Positions 36,403 to 46,204 of a stretch of DNA of 64,000 nucleotides are shown here, one piece after another. How positions within the stretch are numbered: the first letter of the stretch is position 1; each line of letters opens with the position of its first letter. The position numbers and the translations under genes were made by a program. The notes under the pieces were generated by a model, which saw only the letters and a list, made by a program, of their open reading frames with translations, made no database searches and had not been told where the DNA came from. Source of the stretch: Flammeovirga yaeyamensis. Its GTDB lineage: Bacteria > Bacteroidota > Bacteroidia > Cytophagales > Flammeovirgaceae. Location of the stretch: NCBI RefSeq assembly GCF_018736045.1, contig NZ_CP076132.1, positions 977,501-1,041,500 on the forward strand. The letters run 5' to 3'.

Positions 36403-39400
36403 TTAGAATGTCAAATTAGTACCGAAAATGAATGATCTTGCTTGTGGATAAGAACCTCTGTCCATACCCATCCCCATTGTTCCACCGTGACCAACTTCTG
36501 GATCTAAACCAGAGTAGTTAGTGAATGTAAGTAGGTTGTTTCCTGAGAAGTAAAAACGAACATTTTGGATTTTCGCTTTAGATAAAACAGATTGTGGAAG
36601 TGAGTATCCAAACTGTAAAGTTTTCAAACGAACATAAGAAGCATCTTCTAAGTGAACCATGTCATTGATAAGCGTAAAGTTATCACCTGCTGTATGACTC
36701 CATCTTGGGAAGCTATTTGTACTACCTTCACCAGTCCAACGATCTAAGAATCTAGTATTGTAATTGTGAGCACCTGCACCAATTGCGTCCAATCTTAGAG
36801 CTGCAACGTTAAATAGTTTGGCACCTGTTTGACCTTGGAAGAAGATACTTAAATCAAAGTTTTTATATTCGAAACGAGCATTTAAACCTAGTGTCCAATC
36901 GTGGAAAGGATCACCAATATCAGTTCTATCAGCAGCGTTTAATTCTCCATCACCGTTAGTATCTACAAATCTGATATCACCTGCTACTGCAGATTTTCCT
37001 AGTGCTTCGTTATAAGCTTTTGCTTCAGCATCATTTTGTAAGATTCCGTCTGTTTTGTATCCCCAGAAGTACGGTAATGAATGACCTTCTTTCATGGCTA
37101 ACTGACCATCGTAGAAATCAGGTTTGTAACCTAGAATATGATCTTGACCATCTATGCTTAACACTTTATTGTCGTTGTAAGAAGCAATTGCTGAGATATC
37201 ATATCTGAAATCACCTTCTGAATTCTTATAGTTTAATGTCAATTCAAAACCTTTATTTTGTACCGTACCAATATTTGCTGTTGGAGCACCGATACCATAG
37301 ATTAATGGAATTGGATTGTCTGATAACAAGTCTTTTCTTCTACGATCGTATAAGTCAACATTTAAGAAGAATTTGTTTTGCCAAAGTCCTACATCAAAAC
37401 CTACGTTCATCTCTGTAGCAGTTTCCCATTTAATAGCTGGGTTAGGCATTTTCTGAGCAGCAAAACCTGTGTAACGTTGACCGTTGAACATGTATTCTTC
37501 TGTTTTACCAATAGTTGATAAGTAAGCAAATGGTTGGATATTTTCGTTACCTACTTCACCATACGATGCTCTTAATCTCATAAAGTTTACAATATCTGAC
37601 GATTTGAATAAGTCTTCTGACATTACCCAGCCTGCTTGAAGTGACGGGAATAAGGCAAATCTGTTTTCCGGACCAAAGTTTACTGAACCATCATAACGAA
37701 GAATTGCAGTAAATAAATACTTGTCTTTGTAGTTGTAGTTAGCTTTACCAAAATAAGATACAAGACGGTGTAAATAACGGTTACCATCGTTTGTTTGTGA
37801 TTCATTGTTCACTTTATTATCTAAATAGGCATTTTGGTATCCGCTAAACTGTAACTCAGTACCACTACCGTTGATCCACTCATTACTATGTTCTCTCGCT
37901 GTATTACCAATTAGAGCTGTGATTTTATGATCTCCAAAGTCGTGAGTGTAAGACAACGTATTTTCCCATTGCCAAGTAGTTGATTGTGATTGTCCTTGAC
38001 GTACTGAACTTAAGCTGTTTTTCTTCGTAAACTGATCGAGTGATGAAACTGGAGTATATTCTCTAGATTTTGAAGTACCTAATTGGAAACCAAAATCAGT
38101 TTTAAAGTTTAACCCTTTGATCATTTTAGGTTGGAAATTTAAGTACACATTACCAACAATATTATTATAAGTGTTTTCTTGGTTTGTGTTGTCTATAATA
38201 CCTAACGGGTTAGTTATACCTTGTAAGTTAAGATCAGACATACCATAATATCTACCGTCATCTGATTTTACCGGAGCAGGAACAATTGCATCGTATTTAG
38301 CATAATCACTTTCTGGAGCATAAACTGGGGTAACAGGGTCGTGAAGTAGCATTGACGTCACTGCACCTTCATGTTCGGTTTGTTCTAATAAACCATTTCT
38401 ATTCTCTCTTGAGAAGTTTAAGTTTTGTCCAAAAGTGAATGAATTAGAGATTTTATGATTACTATTCAATCGTAAACTTAAACGGTCATAAGTCGATTTA
38501 TCTCCACCGATGATACCATCTTGAGCAAAATAACCGATACTCGCCATGAAAGTAGATTTTTCGCTGCCACCACTTAAACTTAAACTGTGGTTTTGAATAG
38601 GAGCATTTTGGAACACTTCATCTTGCCAATCTGTGTTAGCAGCAGGAGGATTAGATAAATCCCACTTTTCTCCGTTTCCTGCATTTACAGAACCTTCATT
38701 ATGAAATTCCATATACTGTTGCGCATTCATTAAATCAGCTCTGTTTGCTGCTTGTTGTACACCATAGTAACCATCGTAAGAAACTGTCATCTTACCAGAT
38801 TTACCTTCTTTAGTTGTGATTAAAACCACACCGTTAGCTCCTCTAGACCCATAAATTGCAGAAGAAGCAGCATCTTTTAATACTTGGAAAGTGGCAATGT
38901 CGTTTGGATTAAGATAGTTGATATTATCCATCTGTACACCGTCTACAACATATAAAGGACTGTTGTTACCGTTAGAACCTGTACCTCTAATTCTAATATC
39001 TATACCAGCACCAGGCTGACCAGAAACGTTGGTCACTTGAACACCAGCAGTTCTACCTTGAAGAGACTGAGCAGCGTTCAATACTGGAGTTTGTAAGATA
39101 TCATCGGTCTTTACAGAAGAAATAGCCCCTGTAACAACAGCCTTCTTTTCCACACCGTAACCCACAACAACGATTTCATCAAGTTGCTTTTCGTTCACTT
39201 CCAAGCTAATATCAAATGTTGTTTTGTTATCGATACTCACCTCTTGGCTTTTATAACCAACGAATGAAAAAATTAGTGAAGTAGCGTTTTCTGGTAAACT
39301 CAATTTAAACTTACCTTCAAAATCAGTTACAGTACCTAGAGTAGTTCCTTTTACTGTAACACTAACACCAGGAAGAGTCTGTTCATTTTCATCTATAATA

Positions 39401-39507
39401 GTACCGGAGACAATACGGTCCTGTGCATAAGATGAGGAACCTAAAAGCAAAGAGAAAGCAAATGTGAGCATAAACCACATTACTTTATTTCGTATTAGTT
39501 TTTGCAT
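36403..39507 (-). CDS. SusC-family TonB-dependent transporter
   Basis: A 1034-residue outer-membrane transporter: signal peptide, CarboxypepD_reg-like domain (VSGTIIDENEQTLPGVSV), SusC plug signature (LQGRTAGVQVTNVSGQPG, then IRIRGTGS and YVVDGVQ), and a long barrel ending in IFGTNLTF. It imports oligosaccharide with SusD, using TonB energy. The length is usual. It is the first gene of the locus; an inverted repeat lies about 97 bp upstream. Confidence 0.95.
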   Translation of the reverse strand: MQKLIRNKVMWFMLTFAFSLLLGSSSYAQDRIVSGTIIDENEQTLPGVSVTVKGTTLGTVTDFEGKFKLSLPENATSLIFSFVGYKSQEVSIDNKTTFDISLEVNEKQLDEIVVVGYGVEKKAVVTGAISSVKTDDILQTPVLNAAQSLQGRTAGVQVTNVSGQPGAGIDIRIRGTGSNGNNSPLYVVDGVQMDNINYLNPNDIATFQVLKDAASSAIYGSRGANGVVLITTKEGKSGKMTVSYDGYYGVQQAANRADLMNAQQYMEFHNEGSVNAGNGEKWDLSNPPAANTDWQDEVFQNAPIQNHSLSLSGGSEKSTFMASIGYFAQDGIIGGDKSTYDRLSLRLNSNHKISNSFTFGQNLNFSRENRNGLLEQTEHEGAVTSMLLHDPVTPVYAPESDYAKYDAIVPAPVKSDDGRYYGMSDLNLQGITNPLGIIDNTNQENTYNNIVGNVYLNFQPKMIKGLNFKTDFGFQLGTSKSREYTPVSSLDQFTKKNSLSSVRQGQSQSTTWQWENTLSYTHDFGDHKITALIGNTAREHSNEWINGSGTELQFSGYQNAYLDNKVNNESQTNDGNRYLHRLVSYFGKANYNYKDKYLFTAILRYDGSVNFGPENRFALFPSLQAGWVMSEDLFKSSDIVNFMRLRASYGEVGNENIQPFAYLSTIGKTEEYMFNGQRYTGFAAQKMPNPAIKWETATEMNVGFDVGLWQNKFFLNVDLYDRRRKDLLSDNPIPLIYGIGAPTANIGTVQNKGFELTLNYKNSEGDFRYDISAIASYNDNKVLSIDGQDHILGYKPDFYDGQLAMKEGHSLPYFWGYKTDGILQNDAEAKAYNEALGKSAVAGDIRFVDTNGDGELNAADRTDIGDPFHDWTLGLNARFEYKNFDLSIFFQGQTGAKLFNVAALRLDAIGAGAHNYNTRFLDRWTGEGSTNSFPRWSHTAGDNFTLINDMVHLEDASYVRLKTLQFGYSLPQSVLSKAKIQNVRFYFSGNNLLTFTNYSGLDPEVGHGGTMGMGMDRGSYPQARSFIFGTNLTF

Positions 39508-40055
39508 TTTCGTAATAGAATGTTTTTTGTTTAAATAAATTATAGGACGTTGGACCAGCTTCTTAATATAATTTTAAGAGACAGCTGTTAAGTCGATTAA
39601 AATATTACCAATGTTTAGATGTTGGTAATGTTCATTTCACAAGAGAATTGAATAATTCATTTCATAGTTAGATAGATTAAAGAGTTGATTCATTTCATTT
39701 TATTAAAGACATACGCTAATAGTTTATTTTTTACTAAGAAAAATACTATTGGATTGATATCAATGTCTTTGTGGACAATACATAGGTAGCGTTTTGATAA
39801 ATCAGGTTCAAAAATAATAAGTATCATTATTACACTTATATTACTACATTTTTACTATGGTATTTTGTAAGCAATTGATTACGAGTTGTTTGTTTGTTAA
39901 AATTAACTAATTTTTATTTCGATTAACTTTTTTATTTTTAGACGATTTACCATAGAAATATTCAAAGACTACGTAATCAAATATGAAATAACAGATGCTG
40001 ATATAGTATTATTTTTATAGGATTTTAATTCAATTAATATTAGAAATCTGACTTA
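39508..40055. other. Divergent intergenic region upstream of the PUL
   Basis: No coding sequence is seen in 548 bp of A/T-rich DNA. It contains a perfect 8-bp inverted repeat at 39604-39629 and a weak minus-strand -7 match (CAAAAATA at 39809-39816, with no convincing -33). The control region of the SusC operon must be here. Confidence 0.65.
39604..39629. promoter_or_regulatory. Inverted repeat upstream of SusC, candidate operator or leader hairpin
   Basis: ATTACCAA (39604-39611) and TTGGTAAT (39622-39629) form a perfect inverted repeat with a 10-bp spacer, 97 bp before the SusC start. A dimeric regulator such as the LuxR-type propeller protein at the far end of the locus could bind here. It may also be an RNA hairpin in the leader. 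Confidence 0.45.
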
Positions 40056-40811
40056 ATGATTAAATTGAAACTAGGTAAAGACAACTATTCTTTGATAAAA
40101 AATATAATGATAGAAAATCAGGAAATCGCAGAAACAAAATCAAAAAACTGGAAATGGGTAATCACTAAATTCTTGATGAAAAGTCTGTTTTATTCCTTCC
40201 TCATCTATCTACCTTTTTTAGGGTTGATTAGAAGTGGAATCTATTTCTATCATACCTATCACTTAAACACATGGATTGGATTATTCTTAGGTATGATTTT
40301 TTCCTTTTCTTGCATTGCTATTTATCTTTTGATCATCACGAAACTGTTTTTCAAAGACAAGAGATTATCAAAAAGTTATTTGAAATGGTTAAGTGGTATT
40401 GTTAGTATTTTGGTCTTGGGCTACACAGTTTTTTCTCTACTCTCTTTCACCGGAAAAAATGCGAAATCAAATAAAGTCAAAGCCGAATACAGTTCACTTC
40501 ATCCCTACCTAAAAATATCCGTCCGCACTTTCCTATTCTTTGATAACGATTTAATCATCACAGACCTATCAAGAACTTCAGACGATTACACCAAAATGGG
40601 CTTAAAGAAAAAAGATAGCTCATTGCATTTCATTCAAAATACCGGATACACCCACGCCATGGATCTAAGCACAAGAAACCGTCCCTTCTGGATGATTTGG
40701 TCTGCCCAACTCTATTTCAAATCCCTCGGTTTTAATGCCGTTAGGCACGGAGGAACGGGAGATCATTTGCATGTTTCCTTGTCGACTTATGAAAAGCAAG
40801 GGAGTTGGTAG
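40056..40811 (+). CDS. Membrane protein with M15-peptidase-like C-terminus
   Basis: Up to 251 residues; an in-frame ATG at 40107 (MIENQEIAET) is an equally possible start. Three hydrophobic segments lie near 42-65, 75-100 and 115-135. The C-terminal part has SLHFIQNTGYTHAMDLS and GDHLHVSL, resembling the zinc motif SxHxxGxAxD ... H of M15/VanY-type D,D-peptidases, but with an insertion between the histidine and glycine. It may be a cell-wall peptidase or an inactive relative. A hairpin overlaps its 3' end. Confidence 0.5.
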   Translation: MIKLKLGKDNYSLIKNIMIENQEIAETKSKNWKWVITKFLMKSLFYSFLIYLPFLGLIRSGIYFYHTYHLNTWIGLFLGMIFSFSCIAIYLLIITKLFFKDKRLSKSYLKWLSGIVSILVLGYTVFSLLSFTGKNAKSNKVKAEYSSLHPYLKISVRTFLFFDNDLIITDLSRTSDDYTKMGLKKKDSSLHFIQNTGYTHAMDLSTRNRPFWMIWSAQLYFKSLGFNAVRHGGTGDHLHVSLSTYEKQGSW

Positions 40812-40829
40812 GGAACCTCACTTGCTTTT
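40792..40829 (+). terminator. Terminator overlapping the end of the M15-like gene
   Basis: AAAAGCAAG (40792-40800) pairs with CTTGCTTTT (40821-40829). The stem includes the last codons of the gene. Confidence 0.55.
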
Positions 40830-40915
40830 CTCCCCAATATTTATGATCTTGAAAAAAACAAATAGTATGCTTGCATACCTTTTTTAACTAACTTAAAATA
40901 CCAATACACAACACT

Positions 40916-41899
40916 ATGGAAAAGATTTCCACACCGCTAACCGAAATGTTGGGGATTAAATACCCTATGATTATTGCTCCGATGTTTTTGGTTTCTAATG
41001 CTGCAATGCTGAAAGCTGCCATAAAAAGTGGAGTAACAGCGGCGGTACCTGCTTTAAATTATAGAACGGATAAGGCTTTTAGAGAAGCCATAGAAGATAT
41101 ACGCGCAGAGACGGATGGACCTTTTGGGGTAAATTTGATTGTGAATAAATCGAATATCCGTATGATGGAGCAATTGAATACTTGTGTGGAAATGAAGGTA
41201 GACTTTATCATTACTTCTTTGGGTTCTCCGAGAAAGGTGATTGAACTTTGTAAGCCTGCAGGTGTAAAAGTATTCTGTGATGTCGTTGATGTACATTATG
41301 CCAAGAAATGTGAGGAATTGGGAGCGGATGCTGTTATAGCAGTAAATAAAGAAGCAGGTGGACATGCTGGTCCAACTCCGGCTACTGAACTTGTTCCTGC
41401 ATTGGTGGAGGCTTGTAACATTCCAGTAATTTCTGCTGGTGGAGTAGGCAATGGATATCAATGGAAAGAGAAATTAGAATTAGGAGCAGTGGGTATTTCT
41501 ATGGGGTCTCCTTTTATTGCTACGGAAGAAGCAGGTGTCTCTCAAGATTATAAACAAGCTTGTGTAGATTATGGAGCGAAGGATATTGTGATGACCACGA
41601 AATTATCAGGTACTCCTTGTACAGTAATTAATACGCCTTACATGCAAGAAATTGGAACCAATCAGAATTGGTTAGAAACTTTCCTGAATAAAAATAAGAA
41701 GCTAAAGAAATTCGCAAAGATGTTGACGGCTTATAAAGGCATGAAAATGTTAGAAAAAGCGGCAATGTCGGCCACCTACAAAACAGTTTGGTGTGCTGGA
41801 CCATCGATTGAGTATGTAAAATCAATCCGACCAATAAAAGCAGTGGTCGATGAAATGGTGGAACAGATGACAACATCAAAAGTGGAAGTAGAGAAATAA
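40916..41899 (+). CDS. Nitronate monooxygenase / FabK-like flavoprotein
   Basis: A 327-residue FMN-dependent TIM-barrel protein. It shows the opening LGIKYPMIIAPMF, the FGVNLIVN strand, AGGHAGPTPA (catalytic-histidine loop) and the FMN phosphate motif ISAGGVGNGYQ followed by GAVGISMGSPFIATEEA. The family covers enzymes that oxidise alkyl nitronates as well as enoyl-ACP reductase FabK; the sequence fits the former better, but this is not certain. It is a single gene closed by its own terminator. Confidence 0.8.
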   Translation: MEKISTPLTEMLGIKYPMIIAPMFLVSNAAMLKAAIKSGVTAAVPALNYRTDKAFREAIEDIRAETDGPFGVNLIVNKSNIRMMEQLNTCVEMKVDFIITSLGSPRKVIELCKPAGVKVFCDVVDVHYAKKCEELGADAVIAVNKEAGGHAGPTPATELVPALVEACNIPVISAGGVGNGYQWKEKLELGAVGISMGSPFIATEEAGVSQDYKQACVDYGAKDIVMTTKLSGTPCTVINTPYMQEIGTNQNWLETFLNKNKKLKKFAKMLTAYKGMKMLEKAAMSATYKTVWCAGPSIEYVKSIRPIKAVVDEMVEQMTTSKVEVEK

Positions 41900-41932
41900 A
41901 GATACGATCCAATCAATCATTTTTTTGTATGG

Positions 41933-41959
41933 CCCCAACTTGGTAAAAGTTGGGGTTTT
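41933..41959 (+). terminator. Intrinsic terminator after nitronate monooxygenase gene
   Basis: CCCCAACTT (41933-41941) and AAGTTGGGG (41947-41955) with a 5-nt loop, followed by TTTTG. Confidence 0.9.
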
Positions 41960-42003
41960 GTGTTTACTTTCCCTAAATTTACTCATCTAAACAGACAAAC
42001 AAA

Positions 42004-42372
42004 ATGAGTAAGAATTTAATTACAATTGGGGCGATCATTTTAGCCCTAGCCGTGGGAATTGGTGCTTTTGGTGCACATGGCTTAAAAGCTACATTAGAGT
42101 CGTTCGGAAGAGTAGCTACTTTCGAAACAGGTGTCAAATATCATTTTTATCATGGATTAGGACTCTTATTATTGGGAGCCCTATCTGATAAAGTAGAAGG
42201 AAGCTGGTTAAAGTGGTCGGCTACATTTATGATTTTGGGAATTATTATTTTCTCAGGTAGTTTGTATATATTATCTGTGACAGGAATGAATTGGTTGGGA
42301 GCAATCACGCCAATTGGAGGAGTTGGATTCATCGCCGCTTGGGTGGCTTTAGCCATAGGGGCAAAAAAATAA
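42004..42372 (+). CDS. DUF423 family membrane protein
   Basis: A 122-residue inner-membrane protein with four hydrophobic segments. The opening AVGIGAFGAHGLKATLE and the TGVKYHFYHGLGLLLLG segment are diagnostic of DUF423 (YgdD-like) proteins, and GAITPIGGVGFIAAWVALAI closes it. Function is unknown in any organism I can cite. It ends one base before the recJ start. Confidence 0.9.
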   Translation: MSKNLITIGAIILALAVGIGAFGAHGLKATLESFGRVATFETGVKYHFYHGLGLLLLGALSDKVEGSWLKWSATFMILGIIIFSGSLYILSVTGMNWLGAITPIGGVGFIAAWVALAIGAKK

Positions 42373-42373
42373 T

Positions 42374-44077
42374 ATGAATAAAGAATGGAAATTGGCTGAA
42401 CTGCCAAAAGAAGAATATGTAAAGGAATTGTCTAAACAACCTAATGTTCCACTGTTGATTACGCAATTGTTGGCACAAAGAGGAGTGAAGACGCTACCTG
42501 AAGCAAGAAATTATTTTCGACCAACTTTAGAAAAGTTGCACGATCCTTTTTTGATGAAAGATATGGATGTGGCCGTTGCACGTCTAACCATAGCTATTGA
42601 AAAAGGGGAACGTATTCTATTTTATGGAGATTATGATGCTGATGGCACTACTGCAGTTGCATTGTATATGCACTTTTTCCGTTCTGTCTATAATAATGTC
42701 GATTACTATATTCCTGATAAATACGCAGAAGGGTATGGCGTTTCTGAAAGAGGAATTGACTATGCACATACCACCAACTGTCAGTTAATTATTTCTTTGG
42801 ATTGCGGTATCACTAGTTTTGAAGCTATCGATGCAGCCAACAGAAGAAATATCGACTTTATAGTTTGCGATCATCATCAAGTTGGAGAGGAGTTACCGAA
42901 AGCTACTGCAGTTTTAAATCCTCAGAGAGAAGATTGTAACTACCCTTTTAAAGGGTTGTCAGGTTGTGGAGTCGGCTTCAAATTACTTCAAGGTTTTTGT
43001 CAGAAACACGGCATTGACCCAACACCATTATGGAGTCACTTGGATTTAGTGGCGTTAGGTACAGCCTGTGATGTTGTTCCAATGGTCGATGAAAATAGAG
43101 TACTTTGTCATCAAGGAGTAAGTTATTTAAAGAAAACCAAGAAGGCAGGACTTTTAGCGTTGTTTTCTAGTTTGAAGTTGGATCAAAATAATATTACGTT
43201 AAATGATCTTGCTTATTCATTAGGACCTGTAATTAACGCAGCAGGCAGGGTCGCACATGCACAGTATGCCGCATCAATTTTATCTACAGAAGATCCTAAA
43301 GAAGCCAAGGAATTAGCAGTAGAGTTAAATCGATTAAATGGTTTACGCAGAAAATACGATCAACAAAATACGGAAGAAGCTTTCACGCTTGGTGAAGAGG
43401 AAAAGGACAATAGTATTTTGGTGTTGTATAAAGAAGATTGGCATAAAGGTGTTTTAGGAATTGTAGCTTCGAAATGTGTGGCTCAATTTGGTAAACCGAC
43501 GATCTGCCTAACACATTCAAGAGGTGAGGTGACAGGTTCTGTTAGATCCACCGATAATTTTGATATTCATGAGTTACTTACGGATTGTGACGACTTGCTA
43601 GATAAATTCGGCGGACACACTTCTGCCGCAGGTTTGTCATTGAAAGAGGAAAATTTGTCAGCATTTAAGGAACGTGTCATTGACAAAGTAGACAAAAAAA
43701 TGAATGGAAAGGAATTTGTTTCCTTCAGAAATATAGATTTAAAAGTAAATCTAGCTGACATTAATTTATCTGTTGCCAATATCCTTCAGCAAATGAAACC
43801 TTTTGGTCACGAAAATGAGATTCCAGTATTTTTAGCTGAAAAAGTAAAGGTAACTGATACCCCAAGAGTACTTAAGGATAAACATTTAAAGTTTAATATA
43901 GTTCAGCATGAAGGCGATCAAGCATTAAGTGTGATTGCTTTTAACCAAGTAGAAAAATTAGAAGTAATTACTACTTCTGTGTTTGATATATTATTTAAAT
44001 TAGAAATCAACGAATTTAGAGGGAATAAAACACTTCAGTTGAATTGTGTTGATATCAAAAAATCAGAGAATGAATAA
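42374..44077 (+). CDS. recJ: Single-stranded-DNA-specific exonuclease RecJ
   Basis: A 567-residue 5'-3' ssDNA exonuclease of recombination and mismatch repair. The DHH-family motifs are present: YGDYDADGTTA (motif I), CGITS, CDHHQ (the DHH motif), and DHHA1 domain residues FGGHTSAAG. An OB-fold-like C-terminal domain follows. The length agrees with the family. It lies one base after DUF423, so the two are probably co-transcribed, and the rhomboid gene follows after 36 bp. Confidence 0.96.
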   Translation: MNKEWKLAELPKEEYVKELSKQPNVPLLITQLLAQRGVKTLPEARNYFRPTLEKLHDPFLMKDMDVAVARLTIAIEKGERILFYGDYDADGTTAVALYMHFFRSVYNNVDYYIPDKYAEGYGVSERGIDYAHTTNCQLIISLDCGITSFEAIDAANRRNIDFIVCDHHQVGEELPKATAVLNPQREDCNYPFKGLSGCGVGFKLLQGFCQKHGIDPTPLWSHLDLVALGTACDVVPMVDENRVLCHQGVSYLKKTKKAGLLALFSSLKLDQNNITLNDLAYSLGPVINAAGRVAHAQYAASILSTEDPKEAKELAVELNRLNGLRRKYDQQNTEEAFTLGEEEKDNSILVLYKEDWHKGVLGIVASKCVAQFGKPTICLTHSRGEVTGSVRSTDNFDIHELLTDCDDLLDKFGGHTSAAGLSLKEENLSAFKERVIDKVDKKMNGKEFVSFRNIDLKVNLADINLSVANILQQMKPFGHENEIPVFLAEKVKVTDTPRVLKDKHLKFNIVQHEGDQALSVIAFNQVEKLEVITTSVFDILFKLEINEFRGNKTLQLNCVDIKKSENE

Positions 44078-44113
44078 AGGTATACTACCTCATTACTCAT
44101 CACTATAAATTAT

Positions 44114-44941
44114 ATGAATTTTCAATTAACACCTTACGTTAAGGGCATATTAATAGTCAACTTAATAGTATTTGCTTTAGCCAACCTATTACCAACACAG
44201 GAATTAAATGGATCAGAGGTAAATATCATCGTTGCTTTTTTAGGGTATCATTATCCTAAATCAGATTTCTTCCAAATCTTTCAGCCCATAACCTATATGT
44301 TCACTCATGAGAGTTTTAGACATATTTTTTCTAATATGTTTGCCTTAGTGATCTTTGGGCCAATGTTGGAAAATGTCTTGGGTTCTAAGAGGTTTTTTAC
44401 GTTATATATGATTTGTGGCTTAGGTGGAGGTGCATTGTATGGTCTAACCAACTATTACGAAATGCATACTATGGAGATTGATGCCGCCAATTTTATTACT
44501 GATACTACTCCTGAGAATTTGACGTATTTCTTTGAACATCATGCAGAGAATATACTTCAATATAATCCAGATATAAATACATTCGTCCTAGATGATTATC
44601 CTACACATTTTGAAAATCATCCTGAAGTTCAAGAACAAGCGATATCGTATGTAAGACAACTGACCTTATTGAATTTTGATACACCAATGATCGGTGCCTC
44701 AGGAGCCATTTTTGGGATACTATTTACTTTTGCTTTCTTATTTCCAAACTTACGTTTGATGCTATTATTCCCTCCAATACCGATTAAAGCGAAGTATTTG
44801 GTAGGCGGATATATCCTTTTTGAAATTTACGAGTTAGTACAAAATAATCCAGGTGATAACGTAGCTCACCTTGCTCACCTTGGAGGTGTTTTATTTGCTT
44901 ACTTCTTGATGAAGAAATGGAAGTACATGAGTTATCAATAA
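44114..44941 (+). CDS. Rhomboid intramembrane serine protease 1, with large loop insertion
   Basis: A 275-residue rhomboid protease. HESFRHIFSNMFAL matches the conserved second-helix motif, IGASGAIFGIL carries the catalytic serine (GxSG), and AHLAHLGGVLFAY the catalytic histidine. A roughly 70-residue hydrophilic insertion (about 118-190) separates the helices before GASG, longer than in GlpG. It should cleave single-span membrane proteins. It is one of two rhomboid genes in tandem. Confidence 0.92.
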   Translation: MNFQLTPYVKGILIVNLIVFALANLLPTQELNGSEVNIIVAFLGYHYPKSDFFQIFQPITYMFTHESFRHIFSNMFALVIFGPMLENVLGSKRFFTLYMICGLGGGALYGLTNYYEMHTMEIDAANFITDTTPENLTYFFEHHAENILQYNPDINTFVLDDYPTHFENHPEVQEQAISYVRQLTLLNFDTPMIGASGAIFGILFTFAFLFPNLRLMLLFPPIPIKAKYLVGGYILFEIYELVQNNPGDNVAHLAHLGGVLFAYFLMKKWKYMSYQ

Positions 44942-45117
44942 AATGTACATAAGTAGAAGGGTAACAAAATTTCATTTTTTTAAAACAGTGAATTTATGTA
45001 AATTAATAAAACCTAATTAATTTGCTTTACCATCTACCAAAGTCTACATCAAAGACGTGTGTAATATTAATAAGCAGTATGGATAATCACTATTAAACCA
45101 TTACAATATCAACTCTT

Positions 45118-46029
45118 ATGAACGGTTTTATATCAGATTTAAAATATACGTGGAACAAGCCTGGAAGTGGATTACTTCGATTGATCATTATCAATGTTAT
45201 CATTTTCGTTGTAATGTCATTACTTAATGTGTTATTGACTTTCTCAGGGTATTCATCATTTTTTGAAATGAATATTTATGAGAATCTAGCTTTACCTTCT
45301 GAATTTACTAGCTTTTTATATAAGCCCTGGACTTTGGTTACCTATTTCTTTGTTCATAGTATGAAAGACTTTTTTCATATTCTTATGAACATGTTGATAT
45401 TATATTGGTTCGGAATGATCTTTACCGAATTCTTAGGGGATAAAAAAGCTGTCATCCTATACTTCTTAGGAGGATTAATGGGAGGTATAGTTTATCTTTT
45501 GATATATAACTTAATTCCTTATTTTGATGGTGCCAATGCAGTAGTTGTAGGAGCTTCTGGAAGTGTTTTAGCTATTGTAGTTGGTGCAGCGACGATTGCT
45601 CCAGATTACAGAATAAACCTTTTGTTTATTGGACCAGTAAAAATTAAATGGTTAGCAGCTTTTTATGTAGTGATGTCTATATCTGGATTAACTGGAGGAA
45701 ATGCTGGTGGACAAATGGCGCATTTAGGAGGAATTATCATGGGATTCACTTATGTTAAAATGCTCCAAAAAGGTACAGATTTAGGAGCTCCATTTTACGC
45801 TATCGAAAACTTTTTTGATAATCTTTTATCACCAAAGAAGAATTTAAAAGTGGTTTATCGTAGAGATAAAAAGTCGAAATCGAAAACTAAAGCAGGTAAA
45901 GAAAATACAGATCAACCTACACAATCTAGAGTAGATGAGATCTTGGATAAGATATCAGACAAAGGATATGAAGGCTTAACTCAAGAAGAAAAGCAGATCT
46001 TATTCAAAGCAAGTCAACGAAAACATTAA
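45118..46029 (+). CDS. Rhomboid intramembrane serine protease 2, with C-terminal tail
   Basis: A 303-residue rhomboid. The H-x-x-M-N-M region reads FFHILMNMLILYWFG, the catalytic serine motif is VGASGSVLAIV, and the histidine motif is QMAHLGGIIMGF. After the last helix comes a basic, soluble tail (about 225-303; DKKSKSKTKAGKENT, then a helix DEILDKISDKGYEGLTQEE). The tail matches the cytosolic C-terminal extension common in Bacteroidota rhomboids. It lies 176 bp after rhomboid 1. Confidence 0.92.
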   Translation: MNGFISDLKYTWNKPGSGLLRLIIINVIIFVVMSLLNVLLTFSGYSSFFEMNIYENLALPSEFTSFLYKPWTLVTYFFVHSMKDFFHILMNMLILYWFGMIFTEFLGDKKAVILYFLGGLMGGIVYLLIYNLIPYFDGANAVVVGASGSVLAIVVGAATIAPDYRINLLFIGPVKIKWLAAFYVVMSISGLTGGNAGGQMAHLGGIIMGFTYVKMLQKGTDLGAPFYAIENFFDNLLSPKKNLKVVYRRDKKSKSKTKAGKENTDQPTQSRVDEILDKISDKGYEGLTQEEKQILFKASQRKH

Positions 46030-46078
46030 AATGTTAGTGAAATCTCAATTATTTTATTGATATTGTAATAAAATTCAT

Positions 46079-46116
46079 AAAAAGTTATTTCTTTTGTAAA
46101 GGAATAGCTTTTTTTG
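46079..46116 (+). terminator. Intrinsic terminator after rhomboid 2
   Basis: AAAAAGTTATTTC pairs with GGAATAGCTTTTT (some G-T pairs), and the T tract continues to 46115. Confidence 0.75.
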
Positions 46117-46204
46117 TTGAAAATATTTCAAATATTAGAGATTACTCTTTCCCTTATATCAGGTTATCAGAACGGGGAAAGATTTATATAAAAAACTTAC
46201 TGAC

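Noticed and set aside
41054-41461. 135-codon minus-strand frame inside the nitronate monooxygenase gene
   Set aside because: Antisense to a gene with clear FMN-barrel motifs; no features of its own.
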